This document shows, in pieces, positions 34,390-43,202 of a stretch of 64,000 bases of DNA. Each line of letters starts with the position of its first letter. The stretch's first letter is position 1. The DNA lies in assembly GCF_028548395.1 (NCBI RefSeq), contig NZ_JAQQLA010000009.1, positions 186,001-250,000 on the forward strand. Reading direction: 5' to 3'. The notes beneath the pieces are model-generated. The model searched no databases. It worked only from the letters and a program-made list of their open reading frames with translations, and was not told the DNA's origin. This DNA comes from Vogesella indigofera. Lineage in GTDB: Bacteria; Pseudomonadota; Gammaproteobacteria; Burkholderiales; Chromobacteriaceae. Made by a program: the position numbers and the translations under genes.

Positions 34390-35982
34390 TCAATCGTCCG
34401 CCGGCAGCGCGCCGCGCGGTACGTCCAGCGCCTGGATGCGCTCGCGCAGATAGCACAGCATCAGCAGCCCCGGCAGCGCCATCACCGTCGAGAACAGGAA
34501 GAACACCGGCCAGCCGACACTTTCGGCCAGCACCCCGGACATCGGCCCGACCCACACGCGGCCGATGGCGGAAAACGCCGACAGCAGCGCGAACTGGGTG
34601 GCGGTGAATTTCTGGTTGCACAGCGCCATCAGGAAGGCGACAAACGCCGCGGTGCCCATGCCGGCGGTCAGGTTCTCGATGCTGACCGCGAACAGCAGCA
34701 GGTTGTCGACGGCGGTGGCCTCGTGCAGCGCCACCAGACCCCAGTCGAACGGCGGCAGCGAGAAGCCGCCCCAGGCGCCCTTGCCCGACACCGCCACCAG
34801 CCAGAAGCCGAGGTTGGACAAGAGCTGCAGCACGCCGAACAGCAGCAGCGAGCGGAACAGCCCCAGCTTCATCATCAGCGCACCGCCGGCCAGCGCGCCG
34901 ACGATGGTCAGCCAGATGCCGATCACCTTGTTGACCACGCCGATCTCGGCCTGGGCAAACCCGACGCCCTTGAGCAGAAAGGTGGTGGTCAGCGCGCCGG
35001 CAAAGGCGTCGCCCAGCTTATAGAGGATGATCAGCGCCAGAAAGGCGCCGGCCGCCTCCATGCTGAAATAGTTGCCCAGCGAGCGGTTCAGCGTCTCGAA
35101 GCGCGCGCGCCGCGCCGCCCACCACGCCAGCGGGATGGTCACCCCCATGCCGATCAGCAGCGTCAGCAGGTCGACCCATTTTTTCTGGTCCGGATTGACC
35201 GCCGGCGCAAGGTTGGCCGCAGCCGGCGCCGCGCTGCCGAACAGCGGCGACAGCACGGCGTCGGCCAGCGGCGCGCCGACGCGGGTGGTGAACTGGTAGC
35301 CGATCACCACCGCCAGCAGCACCGCGACAAAGCCTTTCAGGTCGTTGCGCGCATTGCTGTGCGGCGCGATATTGCCGGCCGGCACCGCCGGCACCAGCAG
35401 TAGCGACACCAGTGCCGCCACCAGCATCAGCCCCGCCATCAGCAAGTAGATGCCGTTCCAGTTCAGGCCGCTGCCGCTGACCGGATCGGCCCACACCATG
35501 GCGATGCCGCCGGACAGGATCATCGCCAGCCGGTAGCCGAACACTCCCAGCGAGGAGCCGAGGCCGCGCTCCTGCGGCGCCAGCACGTCGGTGCGGTAGG
35601 CGTCGATCACCACATCCTGCGACGCGGACAGGAAGGACAGCAGCACCGCCAGCAACGCAAACGCCTGAATGCCGTGCGCCGGCGAGGTCTGCGCCATCAG
35701 CGCCAGCGTGGCGGCGATGCCCAGCTGCGACAGCACCAGCCAGCCGCGGCGGCGCCCCAGCAGCGGCGGCTCGAAGCGGTCCATCAGCGGCGCCCACAGG
35801 AACTTGAAGGTGTACGGTAGCCCGACCAGGCTGAGAAAGCCGATGGTGGCGATGTCGAGGCCGTCCACCGTCAGCCACGCCTGCATCGCGGTGCCGGACA
35901 GCGCCAGCGGCAGGCCGCTGGCAAAACCCAGCACCCCGATCATGAGCATGCGCCACGCGCCGCTCTTGCGAAAATCAGCCAT
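34390..35982 (-). CDS. ampG: AmpG-like muropeptide permease (MFS)
   Basis: 530 residues with about 12-14 membrane helices. The N terminus (LGFASGLPLALSGTAMQAWL) and ASQDVVIDAYRTDVL near residue 130 are close to AmpG, the importer of anhydromuropeptides for cell-wall recycling and beta-lactamase signalling. A Pro/Ala-rich loop near residues 240-265 contains the repeat word, read as AANL. A terminator separates it from the upstream metXW operon. Confidence 0.9.
   Translation of the reverse strand: MADFRKSGAWRMLMIGVLGFASGLPLALSGTAMQAWLTVDGLDIATIGFLSLVGLPYTFKFLWAPLMDRFEPPLLGRRRGWLVLSQLGIAATLALMAQTSPAHGIQAFALLAVLLSFLSASQDVVIDAYRTDVLAPQERGLGSSLGVFGYRLAMILSGGIAMVWADPVSGSGLNWNGIYLLMAGLMLVAALVSLLLVPAVPAGNIAPHSNARNDLKGFVAVLLAVVIGYQFTTRVGAPLADAVLSPLFGSAAPAAANLAPAVNPDQKKWVDLLTLLIGMGVTIPLAWWAARRARFETLNRSLGNYFSMEAAGAFLALIILYKLGDAFAGALTTTFLLKGVGFAQAEIGVVNKVIGIWLTIVGALAGGALMMKLGLFRSLLLFGVLQLLSNLGFWLVAVSGKGAWGGFSLPPFDWGLVALHEATAVDNLLLFAVSIENLTAGMGTAAFVAFLMALCNQKFTATQFALLSAFSAIGRVWVGPMSGVLAESVGWPVFFLFSTVMALPGLLMLCYLRERIQALDVPRGALPADD
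35209..35222 (-). repeat. Copy of the 14-base repeat word, reverse orientation
   Basis: AAGGTTGGCCGCAG, perfect over the 13-base core, in a hydrophilic loop of AmpG, read as AANL. Confidence 0.85.
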
Positions 35983-36002
35983 CTACTCGTTCCTGTCACT
36001 GC

Positions 36003-36029
36003 AAAATAAAAAGAGCGCGGATCACGCGC
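36003..36029 (-). terminator. Rho-independent terminator after metXW
   Basis: On the minus strand a GCGCG/CGCGC stem with a TGATC loop is followed by TCTTTTTATTTT. A second, stronger GC hairpin (GCCGGGGCC...GGCCCCGGC, 36039-36057) precedes it, directly behind metW. Confidence 0.7.
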
Positions 36030-36067
36030 CCTGAAATCGCCGGGGCCGGGCCCCGGCCAGCACCGCG

Positions 36068-36664
36068 TCAGCCGCGGCCGACCCGGTAAAACGCCAGGCT
36101 GCCGCGCAGATTGGGCAGGAAGCTCACCCGCCGGCCGTGTGCCATCACCACCCGCTCCAGCACGCGGATGTGGTTCTTGGCGCACAAGTTCTCGAAGTCG
36201 CCCAGCATGCACCAGTGGATGTTGGGGGTGTTGTACCACTGGTAGGGCATGTCGTCGGACACCGGCATGTGGCCCTGCATGATCTGCCAGCGGTTCTGCC
36301 AGTAGCCGAAGTTGGGGAAGGTGACGATCGCCTCGCGGCCAACCCTGAGCATCTCCAGCAGGATCTGCTCGGTGTGCTGCATCGCCTGAATGGTCTGCGA
36401 CAGCACCACGTGCTCGAAGCGCTGGTCCTCGAACTCGGCAAGGCCGGCTTCGAGGTCTCCCTGGATGGCATTGACGCCGGCCTTCACGCAGCTGACCACG
36501 TTATTGACGTCGAAATCGACGCCGTAGCCGTTGACCTGCTTGTGCTGCTGCAGCCAGGCCAGCAGTTCGCCCTCGCCGCAACCGAGGTCCAGCACGCGGC
36601 TGGCCGGGGCCACCCAGTCGGCGATCAGTTGCAGGTCGGGGCGCAATGTTGTCAGTGTCATCAT
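36068..36664 (-). CDS. metW: Methionine biosynthesis protein MetW
   Basis: 198 residues with a class I methyltransferase-like Rossmann core: [16 protein letters not shown] near residue 24, [12 protein letters not shown] and [12 protein letters not shown]. MetW partners MetX in many proteobacteria and is needed for its acetyl/succinyl transfer activity. GAGGTGA lies upstream. The ATG at 36664 overlaps the metX stop as ATGA; a second ATG follows immediately. Confidence 0.94.
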   Translation of the reverse strand: MMTLTTLRPDLQLIADWVAPASRVLDLGCGEGELLAWLQQHKQVNGYGVDFDVNNVVSCVKAGVNAIQGDLEAGLAEFEDQRFEHVVLSQTIQAMQHTEQILLEMLRVGREAIVTFPNFGYWQNRWQIMQGHMPVSDDMPYQWYNTPNIHWCMLGDFENLCAKNHIRVLERVVMAHGRRVSFLPNLRGSLAFYRVGRG

Positions 36665-37803
36665 GCGTTCACCTCCTCGGCCACGCGGTCCAGATAGGCC
36701 TGCATCAGGTCGACATAGGGTTGGTCAGTCATCAGGAAGGCGTCGTGGCCGTGCACCGACTCGATCTCGCCGTAGCAGACGCGCTTGCCGGCGGCGATCA
36801 GCGCCTTCACCGTCTCGCGCGAGCGTTCCGGCGAGAAGCGCCAGTCGCTGGTGAAGCTGGCCACCAGGAAGCTGGCCGTCGCCTTTTTCAGCGCCGCCAC
36901 CAGGTCGCCGCCGTAGTCCTTGGCCGGGTCGAAGTAGTCCAGCGCCTTGGTCATCAGCAGATAGGTGTTGGCGTCGAAGTAGTCGGAGAACTTGTCGCCC
37001 TGATAGCGCAGGTAGCTCTCGATCTCGAACTCGACGTCGTAGCCGAACTGGTATTCGCCGGAGCGCAGCATGCGGCCGAATTTCTCGCCCATGCCGTCAT
37101 CGGACAGGTAGGTGATGTGGCCCAGCATCCGCGCCAGGCGCAGGCCTCGGCGTGGGATGGTGCCGTGGGCGTAGAAGTCGCCGCCGAGAAAATCGGGATC
37201 GGTAATGATCGCCTGTCGCGCCACGTCGTTGAAGGCGATGTTCTGCGCCGACAGCTTGGGCGCCGAGGCGATCACCAGCGCGTGGGCGATGCGATCCGGG
37301 TAGTCGATGCTCCACTGCAGCGCCTGCATGCCGCCCAGACTGCCGCCGATCACCGCCGCCCAGCGGTCGATGCCGAGACGGTCGGCGAGGCGTGCCTGCG
37401 CGGTGACCCAGTCCGGCACCGTCACCACCGGAAAGCGCGAGCCCCAGGGTTGGCCGCAATCCGGATCGATGCTGGACGGGCCGCTGCTGCCGTGGCAGCC
37501 GCCAAGGTTGTTGACCCCAACCACGAAAAAACGGTTGGTGTCGATCGGCTTGCCGGGGCCGACCATGTTGTCCCACCAGCCGGCGGCCTTGTCGTCTGCG
37601 CTGTAGCGGCCAGCGACGTGGTGATGGCCGGACAGCGCGTGGCAGATCAGAATGCCATTGCTGCGCGCGGCATTCAGCGTGCCGTAGGTTTCAAAAGTCA
37701 GGCGATACGACGCCAGCACATGGCCGCTGTTGAGCGGCAGCGGCGTGGAAAAATCCGCATGCTGTGGCGTCACGATGCCGACGGATGACGAAAGATTGGA
37801 CAT
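36661..37803 (-). CDS. metX: Homoserine O-acyltransferase MetX
   Basis: 380 residues, alpha/beta hydrolase fold. The nucleophile Ser is in [12 protein letters not shown] near residue 160, and the Asp/His pair falls in the C-terminal part including SVHGHDAFL. It activates homoserine for methionine synthesis, using acetyl- or succinyl-CoA. The ATG at 37803 follows AAGAGG by five bases. The frame stays open far upstream but only this start gives the family N terminus. Overlap with metW implies tight co-expression. A one-mismatch repeat word (37446-37459) is read as CGQPW. Confidence 0.94.
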   Translation of the reverse strand: MSNLSSSVGIVTPQHADFSTPLPLNSGHVLASYRLTFETYGTLNAARSNGILICHALSGHHHVAGRYSADDKAAGWWDNMVGPGKPIDTNRFFVVGVNNLGGCHGSSGPSSIDPDCGQPWGSRFPVVTVPDWVTAQARLADRLGIDRWAAVIGGSLGGMQALQWSIDYPDRIAHALVIASAPKLSAQNIAFNDVARQAIITDPDFLGGDFYAHGTIPRRGLRLARMLGHITYLSDDGMGEKFGRMLRSGEYQFGYDVEFEIESYLRYQGDKFSDYFDANTYLLMTKALDYFDPAKDYGGDLVAALKKATASFLVASFTSDWRFSPERSRETVKALIAAGKRVCYGEIESVHGHDAFLMTDQPYVDLMQAYLDRVAEEVNA

Positions 37804-37895
37804 AACTGCCTCTTGTAATCGGCGGCGGGGGCAGGAATGGCGGCCTTTTCGGCTCTGCCCGTCCCCGTTCAAGGCTGCTCCTGAGCAAGGAGAGA
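37804..37895 (-). promoter_or_regulatory. Structured leader of metXW
   Basis: On the minus strand the leader contains GGGCAG paired with CTGCCC enclosing a GCC-GAAAA-GGC hairpin, roughly 25-70 bases before the metX start. The shape suggests a regulated 5' leader. It does not match any riboswitch consensus that I can recite, so I only note the structure. Confidence 0.3.
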
Positions 37896-37977
37896 GCTTA
37901 GCTTGCCGACGCACGCTTGCACAGGCCTGCCAACGCCGCCAATAATCATTCCCTGCAAATTTTCGCGGTTTTTCGCC

Positions 37978-38157
37978 ATGATCGGTCGCCTGTTCCGGCT
38001 TGCCCTGCTGTTTGTCACCGCTTTCCTGCTGATCCGCTGGCTGTTCAACCGCGAACAGCGCCAGACCGGCCGCGATTTCATCCACACCCTCGCCATCGCG
38101 CTGCTGGCCAGCTCGTTGCTGTTCCTGCTGCTGAATCTGGCCGGCATCCGGCTGTAG
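37978..38157 (+). CDS. Small two-helix membrane protein
   Basis: 59 residues, not recognised. Two hydrophobic helices (about residues 4-22 and 37-56) flank a basic loop, [15 protein letters not shown]. The ATG at 37978 gives the cleanest protein; an in-frame start at 37903 would add a 25-residue non-membrane tail. It lies 84 bases before the radical SAM gene on the same strand. Confidence 0.55.
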   Translation: MIGRLFRLALLFVTAFLLIRWLFNREQRQTGRDFIHTLAIALLASSLLFLLLNLAGIRL

Positions 38158-38241
38158 TCGACAGCCTTGATCCCGCTCACTCCGCATCGGCGGCCAAGGC
38201 GCTAGACTGCCGGCTTTTCTGCCGACGAGCCCTGGCTGCGC

Positions 38242-39162
38242 ATGGACCTGACCCGCCACCTTCATACCTTCGGCCACTACCTGAAAACCCGTTTCGGGGA
38301 AAAGGTGCACAAGCTGTCGCTGGCCGGCGACTTCACCTGCCCCAACCGCGACGGCACGCTGGACCGCGGCGGCTGCACCTTCTGCAACGTGAAAAGCTTC
38401 GGCCGCGAGGGCGCCGCGCTGTCCATCGCCGAGCAGATCGCGCGCGAGAAGCACAAGACCGACCGCGCCCGCCGTTATCTGGCCTACTTCCAGGCCTATA
38501 CCAGCACCTACGCCGAGGTGGCCACGCTCAAGGCGCTGTACGACGAGGCGGCGAGCCAGCGCGACGTCGTCGGCCTCTGCGTCGGCACCCGCCCCGACTG
38601 CGTGCCGGATGCCGCGCTCGACCTGCTCGCCGACTACCAGCAGCGCGGCTACGAAGTCTGGCTGGAGCTGGGCCTGCAAACCGCCCACGACGCCACCCAG
38701 GCGCTGATCCGGCGCGGCCACGGCCTCGCCGACTACCGCGACGCGGTGCAGCGCGCGCATCGGCGCGGACTGAAGGTCTGCACCCACCTGATCGCCGGCC
38801 TGCCCGGCGAAGACGACCGCCACGTGCGGCAGACGCTGGCCACGGTGCTGGACATCGGCGTGGAAGGGCTCAAGCTGCACCCGCTGATGATCGTGCGCGG
38901 CAGCCGCATGGCGGCCCAGTACCGCCGCGGCGAGATCGCCCCGCTGACGCAGGAGCACTACGCCGCGCTGGCGGCCGAGCTGATCCGCCACACCCCGCCC
39001 GAGGTGGTCTACCATCGCGTGTCCGCCACCGCGCAGGCACCGACGCTGATCGCGCCGGACTGGTGCGGCCCGCGCTGGCCGGCACTGCAGGCGATCGCCG
39101 CCGCGCTGGCCGCCAGCGGGCCGCAAGGCAGCGCGCTCGGCCGCCCGTGGCTGGCGGGGTAA
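38242..39162 (+). CDS. YhcC-like radical SAM protein (TIGR01212)
   Basis: 306 residues. Iron-sulfur cysteines lie in [19 protein letters not shown] near residues 32-50, the family's C-x10-C-x2-C spacing. [18 protein letters not shown] and [10 protein letters not shown] follow in the barrel, then [16 protein letters not shown]. coli YhcC is the named relative; its reaction is unresolved. The short C terminus fits the family. Confidence 0.9.
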   Translation: MDLTRHLHTFGHYLKTRFGEKVHKLSLAGDFTCPNRDGTLDRGGCTFCNVKSFGREGAALSIAEQIAREKHKTDRARRYLAYFQAYTSTYAEVATLKALYDEAASQRDVVGLCVGTRPDCVPDAALDLLADYQQRGYEVWLELGLQTAHDATQALIRRGHGLADYRDAVQRAHRRGLKVCTHLIAGLPGEDDRHVRQTLATVLDIGVEGLKLHPLMIVRGSRMAAQYRRGEIAPLTQEHYAALAAELIRHTPPEVVYHRVSATAQAPTLIAPDWCGPRWPALQAIAAALAASGPQGSALGRPWLAG

Positions 39163-39250
39163 GCCGCGGCGCGCAACTGTTTTTGCCGGCAGCTGTCAGA
39201 TCAGGCGGAATGCTGCGACTAAGACACGTTGCCCCCGCGAGATCACTGCC

Positions 39251-40159
39251 ATGCTCATCAAGACCCTGACCGACCGCCTGTCCGCCGACATCACCCCGCA
39301 GGAGGTCTACCTCAACCGCCGCCAGTTCATGGCCGGCAGTGCCGGGCTGCTGCTGCCGGTATCGGCCATCGCCGCGTTACCGGCGACGAAAAGCCCGTTG
39401 TCGACCAGCGAGCCGCCGAACAGCCGCAGCGACATCACCAGCTACAACAACTACTACGAGTTCGGCACCGGCAAGGACGAGCCGGCGCTGTACGCCCGGC
39501 GGCTGAAGACGCGGCCGTGGACGGTGACGGTGGACGGCGAGGTAACCAAGCCGCGCAGCTTCGACATCGACAGCCTGCTGAAGATGAAGCTGCAGGAACG
39601 CATCTACCGCCTGCGCTGCGTCGAGGGCTGGAGCATGGTGATCCCGTGGCTGGGCTTTCCGCTGGCCGAGCTGCTGAAGCAGGTGCAGCCGACCTCGCGC
39701 GCCAAGTACGTGGCGTTCGAGACTGCGCTGCGCCCCGGCGAGATGCCGGGCGTGGCGCGGCGGGTGCTGGACTGGCCGTACCGAGAGGGGCTGCGCATCG
39801 ACGAGGCGATGCACCCGCTGACCATCCTCGCCGTCGGCCTCTACGGCGAGCTGCTGCCGAACCAGAACGGCGCGCCGGTGCGGCTGGTGGTGCCGTGGAA
39901 GTACGGTTTCAAGAGCATCAAGTCGATCAGCCGCATCCACCTGCTGGAAAAGCAGCCGCCAACCAGCTGGAACATGGCGGCGCCGAACGAGTACGGCTTC
40001 TACTCCAACGTCAACCCGGCGGTGGACCACCCGCGCTGGAGCCAGGCAACCGAGCGCCGCATCGGCGAATTCTTCAAGCGCAAGACGCTGCCGTTCAACG
40101 GCTACGGCGAGCAGGTCGCCGGCCTGTACCGCGGCATGGACCTGCGGCGGAACTTCTGA
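39251..40159 (+). CDS. msrP: Methionine sulfoxide reductase catalytic subunit MsrP (YedY)
   Basis: 302 residues. A twin-arginine signal ([18 protein letters not shown]) lies at residues 22-40 for Tat export. The molybdopterin-binding Cys is in [15 protein letters not shown] near residue 123. With MsrQ it repairs methionine sulfoxide in periplasmic proteins. One base separates it from msrQ. Confidence 0.95.
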   Translation: MLIKTLTDRLSADITPQEVYLNRRQFMAGSAGLLLPVSAIAALPATKSPLSTSEPPNSRSDITSYNNYYEFGTGKDEPALYARRLKTRPWTVTVDGEVTKPRSFDIDSLLKMKLQERIYRLRCVEGWSMVIPWLGFPLAELLKQVQPTSRAKYVAFETALRPGEMPGVARRVLDWPYREGLRIDEAMHPLTILAVGLYGELLPNQNGAPVRLVVPWKYGFKSIKSISRIHLLEKQPPTSWNMAAPNEYGFYSNVNPAVDHPRWSQATERRIGEFFKRKTLPFNGYGEQVAGLYRGMDLRRNF

Positions 40160-40160
40160 C

Positions 40161-40817
40161 ATGGCCGACAGCACCGTAACCCTCGCCAAGCCGCTGGCCC
40201 TGCACTGGCAACAGCCCGGCCCGCGCCTGTTCGCCAGCATCAAGGTCAGCCTGTTCCTGGTCTGCCTGCTGCCGCTGGCACAGCTGCTGTGGCACGCGCT
40301 GCTCGGCCAGGCGGTCAATCCGATCGAGGACCTGACCCGCGGCCTCGGCACCTGGACGCTGCGCTTCCTGTTGCTCACGCTGTGCGTGTCGCCGCTGCGT
40401 GCGCTGGGGGCACCGGGCTGGCTGCTGCGCCTGCGGCGCATGCTGGGGCTGTACGCGTTCTTTTACGTCTGCCTGCACCTGCTGACCTACCTGTGGCTGG
40501 ACCAATTCTTCGACTGGGCCGCCATCGTGCGCGACATCGTCAAGCGCCCGTTCATCACCGTCGGCATGCTCGCCTTCCTGCTGTTGCTGCCGCTGGCAAT
40601 CACCTCCACCGATGGCTGGATCCGCCGCCTGAAGCGCAACTGGGGCAAGCTGCACCGCCTGGTCTATGTCATCGCCCCGCTGGGGGTACTGCACTACCTG
40701 TGGCTGGTAAAACGCGACATCCAGTCGCCGCTGATCTATGCCGCCATCCTCGCGGTGCTGCTGCTGTGGCGAGTGTGGCGATACTTGCGGCCAACGTTGG
40801 CCGCACGGGTAAAATAG
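40161..40817 (+). CDS. msrQ: Heme-binding membrane subunit MsrQ (YedZ)
   Basis: 218 residues, about six membrane helices, ferric-reductase-like fold, with heme-ligand histidines in FYVCLHLLTYL and KLHRLVYVIAPLGVLHYLW. It passes electrons from the respiratory chain to MsrP. The last codons contain the 20-base palindrome formed by two overlapping repeat words (40786-40805), read as LRPTLAAR. Confidence 0.94.
   Translation: MADSTVTLAKPLALHWQQPGPRLFASIKVSLFLVCLLPLAQLLWHALLGQAVNPIEDLTRGLGTWTLRFLLLTLCVSPLRALGAPGWLLRLRRMLGLYAFFYVCLHLLTYLWLDQFFDWAAIVRDIVKRPFITVGMLAFLLLLPLAITSTDGWIRRLKRNWGKLHRLVYVIAPLGVLHYLWLVKRDIQSPLIYAAILAVLLLWRVWRYLRPTLAARVK
40785..40805. repeat. Perfect palindrome of two overlapping repeat words at the 3' end of msrQ
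   Basis: TTGCGGCCAAC directly joined to GTTGGCCGCA: a 20-base perfect palindrome (40786-40805) overlapping the last codons of msrQ. Each half is a one-mismatch copy (G for C) of the repeat word. It could form a cruciform or act as a weak terminator 12 bases before the stop. Confidence 0.75.
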
Positions 40818-40844
40818 TCGGCGTCTTGCACTGGATCCAGCATC

Positions 40845-41330
40845 ATGTCGAAAGAGAAAGCCCCGGTCACCCAGGCCATCCGCCTGCTGCGCCAGCATCA
40901 GGTCAGCTACAGCGAACACCTGTACAAGTACGAGGAAAAAGGCGGCACCCGCGTCTCCGCGCGCGAGCTGGGTGTCGACGAGCACTGCGTGATCAAGACC
41001 CTGATCATGGAAGACGAGCACAAGAAGCCGCTGGTCGTGCTGATGCACGGCGACCGCGAGGTCGGCACCGGCATGCTGGCCAAGCAGGCCGGCGTCAAGA
41101 AGATCAGCCCCTGCGACGCCAAGACTGCCGACAAGCACAGCGGCTACCAGGTCGGCGGCACCAGCCCGTTCGGCACCCGCGCCAGCATGCCGGTGTACAT
41201 GGAAGCCAGCATTGCCGCGCTGGACAAGATCTACATCAACGGCGGCAAGCGCGGCTTCCTGCTCGGCCTGTCGCCGCAGGAGGTGATCCGCGTGCTGCAG
41301 CCGGTGCTGGTGCAGGCGGCGGCCAGCTGA
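40845..41330 (+). CDS. ybaK: Cys-tRNA(Pro) deacylase YbaK/EbsC
   Basis: 161 residues. Typical YbaK features: SEHLYKYEEKGGTRVSARELGVDEHCVIKTL, DREVGTGMLAKQAGVKKISPCDAKTADKHSGYQVGGTSPFGTR and the C-terminal INGGKRGFLL. It hydrolyses Cys mischarged on tRNA-Pro, in trans to the synthetase. It starts 27 bases after msrQ. Confidence 0.93.
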   Translation: MSKEKAPVTQAIRLLRQHQVSYSEHLYKYEEKGGTRVSARELGVDEHCVIKTLIMEDEHKKPLVVLMHGDREVGTGMLAKQAGVKKISPCDAKTADKHSGYQVGGTSPFGTRASMPVYMEASIAALDKIYINGGKRGFLLGLSPQEVIRVLQPVLVQAAAS

Positions 41331-41376
41331 GCGAGCTGTTCCCGCCCTCGCGAGTCAAGATCAGGCCAGGCGGCGT

Positions 41377-41403
41377 TGGCCAGCAAAGCGCCGTGGCTGG
41401 CCA
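41377..41403. terminator. Hairpin between ybaK and the convergent MFS gene
   Basis: TGGCCAGC and GCTGGCCA, 8-base-pair stem and 11-base loop, 47 bases after the ybaK stop. No strong T-tract, so termination is tentative. Confidence 0.4.
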
Positions 41404-41472
41404 TATCAGTACACTTGTTTTCGCCCATGCTCGCGCCGGATCACGCCGGCGCCGCAGCTCGCGGACCGCGCT

Positions 41473-42675
41473 TTACCCCGCGCGGCTGACGCGACGGCGG
41501 TAGGCGCTGCGCAGCAGGAAGCCGGTCAGCAGCAGGCCGCTCATGGTCAGCGCCAGCGACAGCGTCGACGTCCACACCAGCGGTGCGATCACCCCGGCGA
41601 TCAGACTGGAGAACATGGTCTGGGTGAAGCCCTGCATCGACGACACCGTGCCACGCAGGTGCGGGAACTGGTCCATCAGCACGATGGTGATCGACGGCGC
41701 CGACAGCGACATCCCGGTCGAATACAGCGCCAGCGGCGGCACGCTGCTCCACACCGACGGCGGCAACAACCACGCCGACAGCACGTTGAGCGCCGCGGCG
41801 CCGAACATCAGGCCGTAGCCCAGCGACACCAGCTGCCGCGCATTGCGCCGCCCGGCCAGCCGCCCGGACAGGAAGGCGCCGAGCATGATGCCGCCCACCG
41901 CCGGGCCGAACATCCAGATGAACTGGTCGTGGCCCAGCCCCAGGTGCTGCATCACGAACACCGGCGCCGACGGGATATAGAGGAAGAAGCCGGCGAAGTT
42001 GAACGACACCGCCAGCGCCAGCAACTGGAATTCGCGCTTGCGGCCAACCTCCAGATAGTTACGTGCCAGCTGCCGCCAGGCAAACGGCGGGCGCACCTCG
42101 CGCGCCAGCGTTTCCGGCAGGCTGCGCCAGCAGGCGGCAAACAGCAGCAGGCCTAGCAGCGCCATGAACACGAAAATCGAGCGCCAGCCGAAACTGCCGA
42201 ACAGCAGGCCGCCGACCACCGGCGCAATCGCCGGCGACACCGAGAACAGCATCGTCACCTGCGACATCATGCGTTGCGCGTCGTGACCCTGGAAACGGTC
42301 GCGGATGATGGCGCGACCGACCACCAGCCCGGCGCCGCCGCACAGCCCCTGCATACCGCGGAACAGCAGCAGCGTCGACAGGTCGTTGGCCATCGCGCAG
42401 CCGACCGAGGCGATGGCAAAGCACAGGCACGACACCAGGATTACCGGCCGCCGCCCGACGCTGTCGGAAATGGCGCCATGCCACAGCATCATCAGCGCGT
42501 AGCAGAACAGATAGACCGACAGCGCCTGCTGCATCTGCAGCGGCGAGGCGGACAGCGCCACGCCGATATCGGCCATCGCCGGCAGGAAGGTATCGATGGA
42601 GAACGGGCCGAGGGTGGCCAGCGCGGCAAGCAGCAGGGCCAGCACCGCGTGGCGCTGGCGGGACGATTCAGGCAT
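41473..42675 (-). CDS. Bcr/CflA-type MFS drug transporter
   Basis: 400 residues and about 12 helices. The loop between helices 2 and 3 reads GAISDSVGRRPVI and the antiporter-type segment GAGLVVGRAIIRDRF follows, as in Bcr/CflA/TcaB family 12-helix drug:proton antiporters. It starts at the ATG at 42675; the extended frame upstream lacks support and would cover the arsC promoter. A one-mismatch repeat word (42038-42051) lies in the gene. Substrate unknown. Confidence 0.85.
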   Translation of the reverse strand: MPESSRQRHAVLALLLAALATLGPFSIDTFLPAMADIGVALSASPLQMQQALSVYLFCYALMMLWHGAISDSVGRRPVILVSCLCFAIASVGCAMANDLSTLLLFRGMQGLCGGAGLVVGRAIIRDRFQGHDAQRMMSQVTMLFSVSPAIAPVVGGLLFGSFGWRSIFVFMALLGLLLFAACWRSLPETLAREVRPPFAWRQLARNYLEVGRKREFQLLALAVSFNFAGFFLYIPSAPVFVMQHLGLGHDQFIWMFGPAVGGIMLGAFLSGRLAGRRNARQLVSLGYGLMFGAAALNVLSAWLLPPSVWSSVPPLALYSTGMSLSAPSITIVLMDQFPHLRGTVSSMQGFTQTMFSSLIAGVIAPLVWTSTLSLALTMSGLLLTGFLLRSAYRRRVSRAG

Positions 42676-42677
42676 AG

Positions 42678-42706
42678 TCGGCAAAGAACGGGCTAGGAAA
42701 TATAAT
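42678..42706 (+). promoter_or_regulatory. Candidate promoter of arsC
   Basis: TCGGCA (42678-42683), a 17-base spacer and a perfect TATAAT (42701-42706), 83 bases before the arsC ATG in the divergent gap. Confidence 0.5.
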
Positions 42707-42788
42707 CGGCACCGTAGCACGCCACGGCGGCGCTGACGAACAACAGTGTGTTCAAGAACTCCCAAGACATAGCAGAAAGTAGCGATTC

Positions 42789-43133
42789 ATGATCCGTTTT
42801 TATCACAACCCGCGCTGCTCGAAATCCAGAGAAGCATTAAAACTGTTACAGGAGCGGGCAGCCCCGCTCGAGATCGTGGAATACCTGAAAACACCGCCCA
42901 GCATCGAGGAGCTGCAGCAGCTGTGCCGGGCGCTGGGCGTCAGCCCGCGCCAGATAATGCGCAGCAAGGAGGACGATTACGTCCGCCTGCACCTGGACGA
43001 CGTGTCGCTGGAAGACAAACACCTGCTACAGGCGATCCACACCCATCCGCAACTGCTGGAGCGCCCGATCGCGCTGCTCGACGACCGTGCCGTGATCGGC
43101 CGACCGCCGGAACAGGTACTGTCGCTGCTGTAA
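42789..43133 (+). CDS. arsC: ArsC-family arsenate reductase, glutaredoxin type
   Basis: 114 residues. The catalytic Cys is in FYHNPRCSKSREALKLL and the fold continues with IVEYLKTPPSIEEL and RPIALLDDRAVIGRPPEQVLSLL, all typical. It would reduce arsenate using glutathione/glutaredoxin. No arsR, arsB or acr3 gene is adjacent, so the physiological role might be another thiol reductase function. Confidence 0.85.
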   Translation: MIRFYHNPRCSKSREALKLLQERAAPLEIVEYLKTPPSIEELQQLCRALGVSPRQIMRSKEDDYVRLHLDDVSLEDKHLLQAIHTHPQLLERPIALLDDRAVIGRPPEQVLSLL

Positions 43134-43153
43134 CGGCGCCGCACCGCGAAACG

Positions 43154-43179
43154 ACAAGGCCAGCAAACGCTGGCCTTGT
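43154..43179. terminator. Bidirectional hairpin between arsC and mrcA
   Basis: ACAAGGCCAGC and GCTGGCCTTGT, 11-base-pair perfect stem with an AAAC loop, between convergent genes. A one-mismatch repeat word (43190-43203) follows and touches the mrcA stop. Confidence 0.75.
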
Positions 43180-43202
43180 TGCCTTGCCGCTGCGGCCAAC
43201 GT

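Noticed and set aside
37804..39126. N-terminal extension of the metX frame over the radical SAM gene
   Set aside because: Only the ATG at 37803 has a ribosome site and the MetX N terminus; the extension is antisense to real genes.
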